Shown: one piece after another, positions 10,540-19,255 of the stretch
Position numbering within the stretch: position 1 is the first letter of the stretch
Layout of the letters: each line of letters opens with the position of its first letter
Source: an uncultured Clostridia bacterium
GTDB lineage: Bacteria; Bacillota; Clostridia; Oscillospirales; Ruminococcaceae
Direction of reading: 5' to 3'
Assembly (NCBI GenBank): GCA_947627465.1
Contig: CANQWD010000006.1
Span: forward strand, 42,089 to 106,088
Length of the DNA stretch: 64,000 bases
Notes under the pieces: generated by a model
Databases searched by the model: none
What the model was told of the DNA's origin: nothing
Seen by the model: only the letters and a program-made list of their open reading frames with translations
Position numbers and translations under genes: made by a program

Positions 10540-11601
10540 ATGATTGAAATGTCAAACGACGACCTTGAATTTGACCCGCGTGAACGCTTGGTTGAACCCG
10601 GTTTCAGCGAAAGCGACAGCGAAGCGGAGCTTACTCTGCGCCCGAAAACTCTCAACGAGTATATAGGACAGGACAAGGTCAAGGAAAATATGTCCGTTTA
10701 TATCGAAGCGGCGAAAAAGCGCAGCGAGTGTCTCGACCATGTTTTGCTGTACGGACCACCGGGGCTTGGAAAGACTACGCTTTCGTGCATAATCGCCAAT
10801 GAAATGGGCGTAAATATACGTGTAACGAGCGGCCCCGCTATCGAAAAGGCGGGCGATCTCGCGGCTCTGCTTACGAATTTGCAGCCGAACGACGTGCTGT
10901 TTATAGACGAGATTCATCGTCTTTCGCGGCAAGTCGAGGAAGTGCTTTATCCCGCAATGGAGGACTACGCGCTCGATATTGTAATGGGCAACGGTCCCGC
11001 GGCGCGTTCCATAAGAATAGATCTTCCGCACTTTACGCTTATCGGCGCTACAACGCGTTCGGGACAGCTTTCCGCGCCGCTTCGCGATAGATTTGGCGTA
11101 GTTCAGCGTTTGGAGCTTTACTCTCCCGAACAGCTTTGCGATATAGTTCAGCGCTCGGCGGTAATCCTCGGCATACCGACTATGAAAGACGGCGCAATGG
11201 AGATAGCGCGGCGAAGTCGCGGTACTCCGCGTATTGCGAACAGGCTTTTAAAGCGCGTCCGCGATTTTGCGGAAGTTCTCGGAGACGGCAAAATAACGCG
11301 CTCCATAGCAGATAACGCTCTCCAAAAGCTGGAAATCGACGAGCTCGGTCTTGACAGCTTAGACCGCCGTATGCTCGAAATGATGATAAAGGGCTACAAC
11401 GGCGGTCCCGTGGGGCTTTCCACGCTTGCTTCCGCTCTGAACGAGGAAGCGGTAACTCTCGAGGACGTCTGTGAGCCGTATCTTATGCAATTGGGATTTG
11501 TAGCTAAAACTCCGCGCGGGCGCGTGGCGACCGCTCTCGCCTATAAGCATTTGGGAATTCTTAAAGACGGACAGGCGACATTGGACGATTTGGAGGACTG
11601 A
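10540..11601 (+). CDS. ruvB: Holliday junction DNA helicase RuvB
   Basis: [42 protein letters not shown], ending [18 protein letters not shown]. Confidence 0.97.
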   Translation: MIEMSNDDLEFDPRERLVEPGFSESDSEAELTLRPKTLNEYIGQDKVKENMSVYIEAAKKRSECLDHVLLYGPPGLGKTTLSCIIANEMGVNIRVTSGPAIEKAGDLAALLTNLQPNDVLFIDEIHRLSRQVEEVLYPAMEDYALDIVMGNGPAARSIRIDLPHFTLIGATTRSGQLSAPLRDRFGVVQRLELYSPEQLCDIVQRSAVILGIPTMKDGAMEIARRSRGTPRIANRLLKRVRDFAEVLGDGKITRSIADNALQKLEIDELGLDSLDRRMLEMMIKGYNGGPVGLSTLASALNEEAVTLEDVCEPYLMQLGFVAKTPRGRVATALAYKHLGILKDGQATLDDLED

Positions 11602-12384
11602 ATGAAAATAATCAAAAATAACATCGGTGTAATATTGGCTGTTGTATTTTTCGCGGCGTTTTACGGAGTGACTATGATTCCTCGTGCTTTAAAGCTTGAC
11701 GGGGCGCAGTGGTATTTTTTCAGCAGCGCACAGCGGCTTGTGTTCGGTATCGTGGAGCTGATAATATTTGTAAAGCTTTTTCATAAGGGCAAATGGACGA
11801 ACGTTATCAATTTCAATGGCTTTAAGGCGGCTTTTTTTGCGGGTCTGGGGCTTATCGTACTGACGCTTTTCAGCGTGTTATATGTGATGATCGGCGCGGT
11901 GGAGTTTATCGACACTACATTTGCGATAGTTTTCTCGAAAGTGTTCTGTCAGCAGATAACCACGGGCTTTTTCGAGGAGCTTACCTTTCGCGGGTTTGTG
12001 TGCGAGGGCTATTTCAACGGCGAGCGCACTTGGAAAAGACGGCTTTGCTACGCGCTGCTTTCATTTGTGCTTTTCGGACTTATTCACGTTATCGGCTGCG
12101 GCAGCTTTGATGAGGCTCTGGGTCGCTTTTTGCAGACGGGTGCTATGGGATTCGCGTTTTCGGCGGTATATCTGCACTCGCACAACATCTTAATGCCTAT
12201 GCTGCTGCATTTTCTGTACGATGTTCCCGCGAACATTGCGGGGGTTGTCGCAAAATGGAATGAGGACAGCGCCGTGTTCGTTTTTATTGACAACTATTTG
12301 CAATGGATAGTTATGGGCATGGCGTTCGTTTGGTCGGTTTGGTTTGTTATAAAAAAAGATAAGGATTGCGGGAAAGGATTTTAA
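11602..12384 (+). CDS. CPBP-family intramembrane metalloprotease
   Basis: [10 protein letters not shown] (EExxxR), LFGLIHV, LLHFLYD. Confidence 0.82.
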   Translation: MKIIKNNIGVILAVVFFAAFYGVTMIPRALKLDGAQWYFFSSAQRLVFGIVELIIFVKLFHKGKWTNVINFNGFKAAFFAGLGLIVLTLFSVLYVMIGAVEFIDTTFAIVFSKVFCQQITTGFFEELTFRGFVCEGYFNGERTWKRRLCYALLSFVLFGLIHVIGCGSFDEALGRFLQTGAMGFAFSAVYLHSHNILMPMLLHFLYDVPANIAGVVAKWNEDSAVFVFIDNYLQWIVMGMAFVWSVWFVIKKDKDCGKGF

Positions 12385-12385
12385 A

Positions 12386-12493
12386 ATGATATTTGAGACC
12401 GAAAGATTGATACTTCGCCCGTGGACTGACGCGGACAAGCATTTGGGAATTCTTAAAGACGGGCAGGCTACACTGGACGATTTGGACGATTAG
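12386..12493 (+). pseudogene. 35-codon chimeric ORF: GNAT N-terminus fused to RuvB C-terminus
   Basis: Translation [35 protein letters not shown]; compare MILETERLILRPWSDAD at 12986 and [18 protein letters not shown] at the ruvB end; preceded by a GGAAAGG RBS-like sequence. Confidence 0.85.
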
Positions 12494-12501
12494 GGGATTA
12501 T

Positions 12502-12975
12502 ATGAGAAGAAAAGATAGAGAAGTTACGAGTTTAGACGAGATTTTTGAAATCGTAGATAGTTGCGGCGTTGCCCATATCGGTATGGTTGAAAACGGAAAG
12601 CCTTATGTTGCGGCATTGAATTTCGGCTATGAGCGTCGCGGCGGCGAGTTGATTTTGTATTTCCATAGTGCCGCGGAAGGTCGTAAAATTGACATTTTAA
12701 AAGAAAACCCAGAGATCTGTTTTGAAATGGATTGCATAAACGAGTTGATCGCGGGAGACGAACCGTGCTGTTACAGCTGGCGTTATCGCAGCGTGGTTGG
12801 AAACGGGCGTGTTGAGTTTATCGGCTCTGCCGAAGAAAAAACGCACGCTCTTAACCGAATACTTTGTCATTTGGAAAAAACGGAGAATACTTTTCGATAT
12901 CCGGAGGAAATGTTAAAAAACGTTTGTGTATTTCGTGTCTGCACAAAGGATTTTAGCGGCAAGCGGCACGATTAA
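12502..12975 (+). CDS. NimA-like/pyridoxamine 5'-phosphate oxidase family flavoprotein
   Basis: VAHIGMVENGKPYVAALNFGYE, LYFHSAAEGRKIDILKENPEICFEMD. Confidence 0.82.
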   Translation: MRRKDREVTSLDEIFEIVDSCGVAHIGMVENGKPYVAALNFGYERRGGELILYFHSAAEGRKIDILKENPEICFEMDCINELIAGDEPCCYSWRYRSVVGNGRVEFIGSAEEKTHALNRILCHLEKTENTFRYPEEMLKNVCVFRVCTKDFSGKRHD

Positions 12976-12985
12976 GGAGAATGAA

Positions 12986-13516
12986 ATGATACTTGAAACC
13001 GAAAGATTGATACTTCGTCCGTGGTCTGACGCGGACGCGGCGGACTTATTCGAGTTCGCGAAAGACCCCGACGTAGGTCCGATAGCGGGCTGGAATCCTC
13101 ACGAGAGCGTCGATGAGAGCCTTGAAATAATACGTACGGTTTTGGGAAAACCCGAAACTTACGCGGTCGTGCCGAAAACCGAAATGCGCGCGGTGGGTTC
13201 TGTGGGGCTTATGATAGGGAAAGAGAGCACTTTCGATATTCCTAAAACCGAAGCCGAGATAGGCTACTGGATAGGCAAGCCGTATTGGGGCAGAGGGCTT
13301 ATTCCCGAGGCGGTGCGCGAACTTTTGCACCACGGTTTTGTCGAGCTTAAACTTCAAAGAATTTGGTGCGGGTATTTCGACGGAAACGAGAAATCAAAAC
13401 GCGTTCAGGAGAAGTGCGGCTTTAAATATCATCACACCAACGAGAATATCTTCTGGGAGTTGACCGGCGACGTTCGCACCGAGCACGTTACGTTTATTGA
13501 CAATCCCGCAATTTAA
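12986..13516 (+). CDS. GNAT family N-acetyltransferase (RimJ/RimL type)
   Basis: ILETERLILRPWSDADAADLFEF, EIGYWIGKPYWGRGLIPEAVRELL. Confidence 0.9.
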   Translation: MILETERLILRPWSDADAADLFEFAKDPDVGPIAGWNPHESVDESLEIIRTVLGKPETYAVVPKTEMRAVGSVGLMIGKESTFDIPKTEAEIGYWIGKPYWGRGLIPEAVRELLHHGFVELKLQRIWCGYFDGNEKSKRVQEKCGFKYHHTNENIFWELTGDVRTEHVTFIDNPAI

Positions 13517-13528
13517 GGAGAATACGGT

Positions 13529-13915
13529 ATGAACGCGCGGTTTGAGTTCGGAGAAAACTTTCTTGAAATAAGCGCCGATCGTCCCATTGCGGTTTATTAT
13601 TCGAATTTTACACTCAATGTTCGGAGCGGCAATTTTTCAGGTCTCGGCGAGTGCGAGGTCAACTTGGAGAATTTTCGGAACTTCATATGCGAACTTGATG
13701 ATTTGTACGATTTAAAGCGTAATAACGCTCGGATTCAAAGCATTATCGGCTACGATTCTCGGGTCGAATTCACACTTGATAAAAGCGGACACGTTACGGT
13801 GAGCGGTAAGGCATCATATGAAAGACAATTCGTTGAGTTCAAGTTCGAGGCAGACCAAACCGCGCTGCCCGGTTTTATAAACGCGCTCAAAGAAATGCTT
13901 GAGGAAAATGGGTGA
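13529..13915 (+). CDS. Hypothetical protein (weakly resembles WapI-type immunity proteins)
   Basis: Intact ORF with AAGGAG RBS; 128 aa; family call is a weak impression only. Confidence 0.6.
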   Translation: MNARFEFGENFLEISADRPIAVYYSNFTLNVRSGNFSGLGECEVNLENFRNFICELDDLYDLKRNNARIQSIIGYDSRVEFTLDKSGHVTVSGKASYERQFVEFKFEADQTALPGFINALKEMLEENG

Positions 13916-14430
13916 TGGCGAACTTTGTCACATTAGGAGAAAACGGCGGCAATCATCTTCAAATGTCCAACGGCTTGACGAGTGTGTTTATCGACGTGCT
14001 GACGTTGGCAGGTTCCAAACTCGCGCGGACAGACGATGAAAAGCGCCTTATTGTTTGGCTTGCCGAAAAAGACCAAAACATCGTCGGAATGGGAACGGTG
14101 GGTTTTGATATTCGCGAAATGCCGTGGAATACGGGGAATTTGGAGGATAACAAGCAATTTATTCAGAACGTAGTCGAAGCGGCAAATAATAAATCCGATT
14201 GGGATAAGTTAGACTATCAGCCAAACGAGGAGTTGCTGTTTCCCGCTCTGGAAAAGTTCTCAAAGATGATAGAAAAACTCACCGCCGAGGACGTTTACCC
14301 GAACGCCATTGCGGATTGGGTGAACGCTGCCGAAAAGGACGACCCGATATTAAACGGCTTTCCCAAATGCGAAAAACACGGAATACTGTTGACGTGCTTT
14401 GGGTGTATTTTCTGTGGTGCTAATTTGTAA
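13912..14430 (+). CDS. Hypothetical protein with Cys-rich C-terminus
   Basis: Overlaps the previous stop; C-terminus CEKHGILLTCFGCIFCGANL. Confidence 0.6.
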   Translation: MMANFVTLGENGGNHLQMSNGLTSVFIDVLTLAGSKLARTDDEKRLIVWLAEKDQNIVGMGTVGFDIREMPWNTGNLEDNKQFIQNVVEAANNKSDWDKLDYQPNEELLFPALEKFSKMIEKLTAEDVYPNAIADWVNAAEKDDPILNGFPKCEKHGILLTCFGCIFCGANL

Positions 14431-14498
14431 CCGTATGTGCCTAAAATGAAAGCCCTTATGAGAAGTCTATGCTTTTTGAGATTGGGAGAGGAGTATAT

Positions 14499-15455
14499 AT
14501 GACTTTTAGATTTTGCCCCAAGTGCGGGGAAAGACTGACTTTAAAGCCTATGGGTGACGACGGCGACACTCCGTTCTGTGAAAAGTGCGGGAATCCATGG
14601 TTCGAGATGTTTTCAAGCGCGGTGATAGTGCTTGTGGTAAACGAATTTGGCGAGGCGGCGCTTTTGCGGCAAAATTATATTTCGGAAAAGTTCCGCAATC
14701 TTGTTTCGGGCTATATGAAACCAGGCGAGACCGCAGAGGAGACCGTGCGCCGCGAGGTACTTGAGGAGATCGGCGTTGAAATGACCGACTTGCGGCTTGT
14801 CGGGACTTATTGGTTCGCGAAAAAAGATATGCTTATGATAGGGTTTATCGGCAAAGCTAAAAAGGCGGATTTCACGTTTTCACAAGAGGTTGACGGCGCG
14901 GAATGGATACCCGTTGAAGACGCGATAAAGCTGGTTCACCCCAAAGGGAGTGTTTCATACGCGCTTTTGGACGAGTATCTTAAACGCAGCATTTCGGCAA
15001 AGTTCATTGAGAAAATCAAACCGATAAAGTGGTTTGAAAACAGCGGCACTTCAACGGATAAGTATTTGCTCGTGCGTTCGGTCTACGACGCTTACGACAA
15101 TTGGAACGCGAAATATTTAGAGGTCTGGGAACCGCCAATTTGTCTTTTGGAAAAGCTTGCAGTTGAAATTATCGGCAGCGATGCGTTAGACGATATTTTT
15201 GATACGGTTTCGTTTGCCATAGACGAAGATATTTGGCGTGAGTGGACAGCTTTCAGGGAGCGCGGCTTGTCGGAGCAAAGCGGTCTTGACGAGGAGATCG
15301 TAGATATGGTAAAGCGCGACTTGTGCTGGGCGGCGGTTGAATATGTCTTAAACAGAACGGGCTTTTTTACCGCGCTTCTTGAAATTTATAAAGACGGGTA
15401 TTTCCCGTGCGGCTGGGATGGGGTCTACCCGAACGGCAGAGCTGCGGTTATGTGA
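14499..15455 (+). CDS. Zinc-ribbon NUDIX hydrolase with long C-terminal extension
   Basis: FCPKCGERL..FCEKCGNPWF zinc ribbon; GETAEETVRREVLEEIGVE Nudix box; ~150 extra aa after the Nudix domain. Confidence 0.82.
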   Translation: MTFRFCPKCGERLTLKPMGDDGDTPFCEKCGNPWFEMFSSAVIVLVVNEFGEAALLRQNYISEKFRNLVSGYMKPGETAEETVRREVLEEIGVEMTDLRLVGTYWFAKKDMLMIGFIGKAKKADFTFSQEVDGAEWIPVEDAIKLVHPKGSVSYALLDEYLKRSISAKFIEKIKPIKWFENSGTSTDKYLLVRSVYDAYDNWNAKYLEVWEPPICLLEKLAVEIIGSDALDDIFDTVSFAIDEDIWREWTAFRERGLSEQSGLDEEIVDMVKRDLCWAAVEYVLNRTGFFTALLEIYKDGYFPCGWDGVYPNGRAAVM

Positions 15456-15473
15456 GGTTAGAAATACTTGGGG

Positions 15474-15502
15474 TTGACAATTTGGCAAAAATATGATATA
15501 AT
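15474..15502 (+). promoter_or_regulatory. Strong sigma-A-type promoter upstream of tex
   Basis: TTGACA (15474-15479), 17-bp spacer, TGaTATAAT (-10 at 15497-15502). Confidence 0.75.
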
Positions 15503-15660
15503 AAGGACAGCATAATAAACTTACAGCGAAAACGTTATAGGTTGATTGAGCATATCATTGGTACTGAAAATATGGTATAATAAGGACAACGTAACAAACC
15601 TACAGCGAAAACGTTATAAGTTGGTTGCACATATCATTGGTATTGAAAATATGGTATAAT
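15490..15660 (+). repeat. Tandem 79-bp repeats with TGnTATAAT motif
   Basis: TATAAT at 15497, 15576 and 15655, exactly 79 bp apart; the two full units share most of their sequence (e.g. ACAGCGAAAACGTTATA, CATATCATTGGTA). Confidence 0.85.
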
Positions 15661-15682
15661 AAAGGCAGAGCCTTTATTATAC
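15654..15682. repeat. Perfect 13-bp hairpin containing a -10 box
   Basis: GTATAATAAAGGC-AGA-GCCTTTATTATAC. Confidence 0.85.
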
Positions 15683-15735
15683 TTTTATGTCCACGCGCAT
15701 ACGCCCACTTCGTTCGCTCCGCGCGGTAATGGACA

Positions 15736-15770
15736 ATTATACCATAAATTCTCCGAATTTATGGTATAAT
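15736..15770. repeat. Perfect 16-bp hairpin containing the tex-proximal -10 box
   Basis: ATTATACCATAAATTC-TCC-GAATTTATGGTATAAT. Confidence 0.88.
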
Positions 15771-15808
15771 AAGACGTTGAGAATAAAAAATTTTAATGAG
15801 GTGCAAAA

Positions 15809-17953
15809 ATGAATATAAACGAAACTCTTGCAAAAGAGTTTAATTTACGTCAGGAGCAGGTGGACAATACGGTAGCTCTCATTGACGATGACAAGACGAT
15901 CCCGTTTATTGCGCGTTACCGTAAGGAGCAAACGGGGTCTCTGGACGATACCGTGCTGCGCGAGCTGTCGGACAGATTAACTTATCTGCGTAATTTGCAA
16001 AAGCGCAAAGAGGAGATAGCAGCTTCCATTACGGAACAGGATAAAATGACCGACGATATCGCGGCGTCCATTGAAAAAGCAATGACGCTTGTCGAAGTCG
16101 AGGACATTTATCGTCCGTTTAAGCCTAAGCGCAAAACACGCGGTTCCGTGGCTCGCGAAAAAGGTCTGGAGCCGCTAGCGGTTATTTTGCGTGAACAGAA
16201 GTTTGATGTTGTTCCCGAAACGGAAGCGGCAGCGTTTGTGAACGAGGAAAAAGGCGTTGCAACGGCGCAGGACGCGCTTCAGGGCGCTATGGATATAATA
16301 GCCGAGGATCTGTCGGACAGCGCGGAGCTGCGCAAAAAGCTCCGTGATTTGATTTTTAAACGCGGTACGATAAGTTCCTCGGCTGCCGCTGAGGACTCAA
16401 ACGAGGTATACAAAAACTATTTCGAGTTCAGCGGCGCTGTAAGCAGACTGGCGGGACATCAGACCTTGGCTCTCGACCGCGGCGAGAAAGAGGGGCAGCT
16501 TAAAGTTGCAATAACACTGCCCGAGGGCGAGGGCGAAAGTATGTGCGTGCGCGAGTTTACGGAAAACAATTCCGAGTGCGGCAAGGTGGTTCGCGCGGCT
16601 TGCGAGGACAGTTATAAAAGGCTTATTTTCCCGTCCGTTGAGCGCGAGGTTCGCGCGGAGCTTTCGGCGAACGCTCAAGAGGGTGCTATCAAGGTTTTCG
16701 CTTCAAATCTGCGTCAGCTTCTTATGGCGCCGCCCGTTAAAGACACGGTTACTCTCGGGCTTGACCCCGGATACGCACACGGCTGCAAATGCGCGGTCGT
16801 TGACAGCACAGGCAAAGTTCTTGATACGTTTATAATTTACATAACGCGTTCGCAAGGTGAAAAAGAGCGAGCCGAGCAGATCGTTAAAAAGGCTATTGAG
16901 AAACACCACGTTTCCACGATAGCGATAGGAAACGGCACGGCTTCCCGCGAAACGGAGCAGTTTACCGCCGAGCTTATTAAAGGCATTCCCGAGAAAGTAT
17001 CTTATATGGTGGTTTCAGAAGCGGGAGCGTCGGTGTACTCCGCTTCAAAGCTCGCCGCCGAGGAATTCCCGGAGTACGATGTAAGTCTGCGCTCGGCGGT
17101 GTCAATAGCGCGGCGTTTGCAAGACCCGCTTGCAGAGCTTGTTAAAATAGACCCGAAAGCCATTGGAGTGGGACAATATCAGCACGATATGCCGAAAGCA
17201 CGTATGGACGAGGCTTTAAAGGGCGTTGTCGAGGACTGTGTGAACTCCGTGGGCGTTGACTTAAATACGGCTTCATACTCGCTTTTGTCCTACATTTCGG
17301 GAATAAACAGTGCCGTTGCAAAGAATATCGTGGCTTACCGTGAGGAAAACGGTGCGTTTACCGACAGAAAGCAGCTTATGAAAGTAGCTAAGCTGGGCGC
17401 AAAGGCGTTTGAACAATGCGCAGGCTTTTTGCGTGTTCCAAACGGCAAAAATCCGCTTGATAACACGGGAATTCACCCCGAAAGTTACAAAGCCGCGAAA
17501 ACGCTTCTTGAAAAGTGCGGTATTACATCGGAAGAGTTGGGTAGGGGAGAGGTCGTTCGCGCGAAGGTTGACAGCATTGGACTTTCACAAATTGCCGAGG
17601 AAACGGGCGCAGGTCTCCCCACTCTTCAAGATATTGTAAAGGAACTGGAAAAGCCGGGGCGCGATCCTCGCGACGAACTGCCTCCGCCTTTAATGCGAAG
17701 CGGCGACATTATGGAGCTTAAAGACTTAAAGCCCGGAATGGAGCTTATGGGTACCGTCCGCAATATTGTGGATTTTGGCGCGTTTGTGGACGTAGGCGTT
17801 CACGAGGATGGACTTGTTCACATTTCTCAGATGAGCGACCGCCGAATTAAGCATCCGTTGGAAGTCCTCAAAGTCGGGCAGGTCATCAAAGTGTGGGTTT
17901 TAGACGTCGATGAAAAGCGCGGCAGAATTTCGCTTACGATGAAGCAGCGGTGA
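15809..17953 (+). CDS. tex: Tex-family RNA-binding transcriptional accessory protein
   Basis: IPFIARYRKEQTGSLDD, TLGLDPGYAHGCKCAVVD, C-terminal S1 domain (MGTVRNIVDFGAFVDVGVHEDGLVHISQMS). Confidence 0.95.
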   Translation: MNINETLAKEFNLRQEQVDNTVALIDDDKTIPFIARYRKEQTGSLDDTVLRELSDRLTYLRNLQKRKEEIAASITEQDKMTDDIAASIEKAMTLVEVEDIYRPFKPKRKTRGSVAREKGLEPLAVILREQKFDVVPETEAAAFVNEEKGVATAQDALQGAMDIIAEDLSDSAELRKKLRDLIFKRGTISSSAAAEDSNEVYKNYFEFSGAVSRLAGHQTLALDRGEKEGQLKVAITLPEGEGESMCVREFTENNSECGKVVRAACEDSYKRLIFPSVEREVRAELSANAQEGAIKVFASNLRQLLMAPPVKDTVTLGLDPGYAHGCKCAVVDSTGKVLDTFIIYITRSQGEKERAEQIVKKAIEKHHVSTIAIGNGTASRETEQFTAELIKGIPEKVSYMVVSEAGASVYSASKLAAEEFPEYDVSLRSAVSIARRLQDPLAELVKIDPKAIGVGQYQHDMPKARMDEALKGVVEDCVNSVGVDLNTASYSLLSYISGINSAVAKNIVAYREENGAFTDRKQLMKVAKLGAKAFEQCAGFLRVPNGKNPLDNTGIHPESYKAAKTLLEKCGITSEELGRGEVVRAKVDSIGLSQIAEETGAGLPTLQDIVKELEKPGRDPRDELPPPLMRSGDIMELKDLKPGMELMGTVRNIVDFGAFVDVGVHEDGLVHISQMSDRRIKHPLEVLKVGQVIKVWVLDVDEKRGRISLTMKQR

Positions 17954-17960
17954 GGTAATT

Positions 17961-18485
17961 ATGAGCGAAAAATCACAAAAGAATATGAAGCGGTTTGCGT
18001 ATATAATCGCGTCGGTTGCTTTTGTAGCGTTTGTTGTGCTGTTTTTTGTAGGTAAAGTCGGCGATTTTATCGGCTTTACGAGTGATACGTCTTCTCAAAT
18101 ACAAAGCACTGACAGTACGGGCGAAAGCGCGGCGGTTTCTCAAGACGTTACACAAGGAGAGAATTCCGCTTCGTACAGTTTTCAGGAAGCGTCAAGCGCA
18201 GCGTCCGTTTACGAAACATCATACAAATTCCGCAATGAAAGCTTACTAAATCAGCACTACGAAAAGCACGGCAGGGATATGGGCTTTAAGTCCGCAGAGG
18301 AATACGAACAAGCCGCCGCGGCTGTTCCGAATAATCCGAATGTGCTTCACAAAACCGAAAAAGAAGACGGCGATGACGTTTACTATGTTGAAAACACCAA
18401 CGAATTTGTTATCATATCCACCGACGGATATATCCGCACCTACTTCAATCCCGACCTAGGTATAGATTATTATAACAAACAATAA
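17961..18485 (+). CDS. Membrane-anchored protein with BECR-toxin-like C-terminal domain
   Basis: N-terminal TM, Ser/Thr-rich linker, C-terminal HYEKHGRDMGFKSAEEYEQAA...DVYYVENTNEFVIISTDGYIRTYFNPDLGIDYYNKQ. Confidence 0.65.
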   Translation: MSEKSQKNMKRFAYIIASVAFVAFVVLFFVGKVGDFIGFTSDTSSQIQSTDSTGESAAVSQDVTQGENSASYSFQEASSAASVYETSYKFRNESLLNQHYEKHGRDMGFKSAEEYEQAAAAVPNNPNVLHKTEKEDGDDVYYVENTNEFVIISTDGYIRTYFNPDLGIDYYNKQ

Positions 18486-18503
18486 GTTATTTTTGAAAAG
18501 CCC

Positions 18504-18532
18504 TTGACAATTTCGTTTTTTTATGGTAAAAT
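18504..18532 (+). promoter_or_regulatory. Promoter of tRNA-Ser transcription unit
   Basis: TTGACA, 17-bp spacer, TGGTAAAAT. Confidence 0.65.
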
Positions 18533-18588
18533 AATATAGTTGAGAGGATTCCGATTGCGATTCTCCTCTCAACACCTTATTTTTAAAC

Positions 18589-18677
18589 GGAGAGGTATCG
18601 AAGTGGTCATAACGAGGCGGTCTTGAAAACCGTTTGAGGGCAACCTCACATGGGTTCGAATCCCATCCTCTCCGCCA
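18589..18677 (+). tRNA. tRNA-Ser (anticodon TGA), CCA encoded
   Basis: GGAGAGG...CCTCTCC acceptor, TCTTGAAAA anticodon loop, variable arm TTTGAGGGCAACCTCA, TGGGTTCGAATCCCA T-arm. Confidence 0.95.
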
Positions 18678-18687
18678 AAATAGCGTA

Positions 18688-18716
18688 AAGCCGCATTGTT
18701 ATGCGGCTTTTGTTTT
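18688..18716 (+). terminator. Intrinsic terminator after tRNA-Ser
   Basis: AAGCCGCAT-TGTT-ATGCGGCTT followed by TTGTTTTT. Confidence 0.85.
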
Positions 18717-18822
18717 TATATCCCCGAAAAATCATTTTAAAACTATTTGATTTAGAATTTTTAAAGCACTTTCGATCAGACGAGACTTAGAGCAAGGAAA
18801 AATCTGAAAGGAAGTGTTTTTT

Positions 18823-18969
18823 ATGGAAAAACCATCGAATGAAGTGCTGAAGGAATTTATAAACAACCGGAATTGTGCAAGCACAACGGACAACAGCATG
18901 AAGGAGCTGTTTAGCGGCTTGGTTTCCAATCAACTTTCGATAATGTTCGCGGATAGGGAGACCGCATAA
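18823..18969 (+). pseudogene. 48-codon ORF, possible IS256-type transposase N-terminal remnant
   Basis: MEKPSNEVLKEFINNRNCASTTDNSMKELFSGLVSNQLSIMFADRETA*; resembles the NCxSxxDxxxAMKxLF N-terminus of mutator-type transposases; good RBS. Confidence 0.4.
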
Positions 18970-19255
18970 TTGGATTTCCTCTCTTATTGTTTTTTCCGTA
19001 GGCGAAGACGGCGATTAAGAGGAACCGCAAATCATGCTTGCTTTGCAATCGACCTTTTGCCTGATTGGATTTGCTTTTGCACAAAATTTTTTGGGAGTGC
19101 TTTTTTGTCATGATGAACTCTAAGCCTGCAATTTTGTCAATTCTTCGGGATTTGTATAATCGGATAATTGATTGTAAGCGCCGAAAATGCTTGCACGAGG
19201 TGTTTTTCCGCTATAATAACTCGGTTGCTGTTTTAACGTGAGCAGGCTTCGCTTG

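Noticed and set aside
15490-15660. CRISPR array
   Set aside because: Only about two repeats of 79 bp with no spacers and no cas genes nearby.
18911-19111. 66-aa minus-strand ORF overlapping the IS256-like fragment
   Set aside because: No motif or RBS; low-complexity basic composition.
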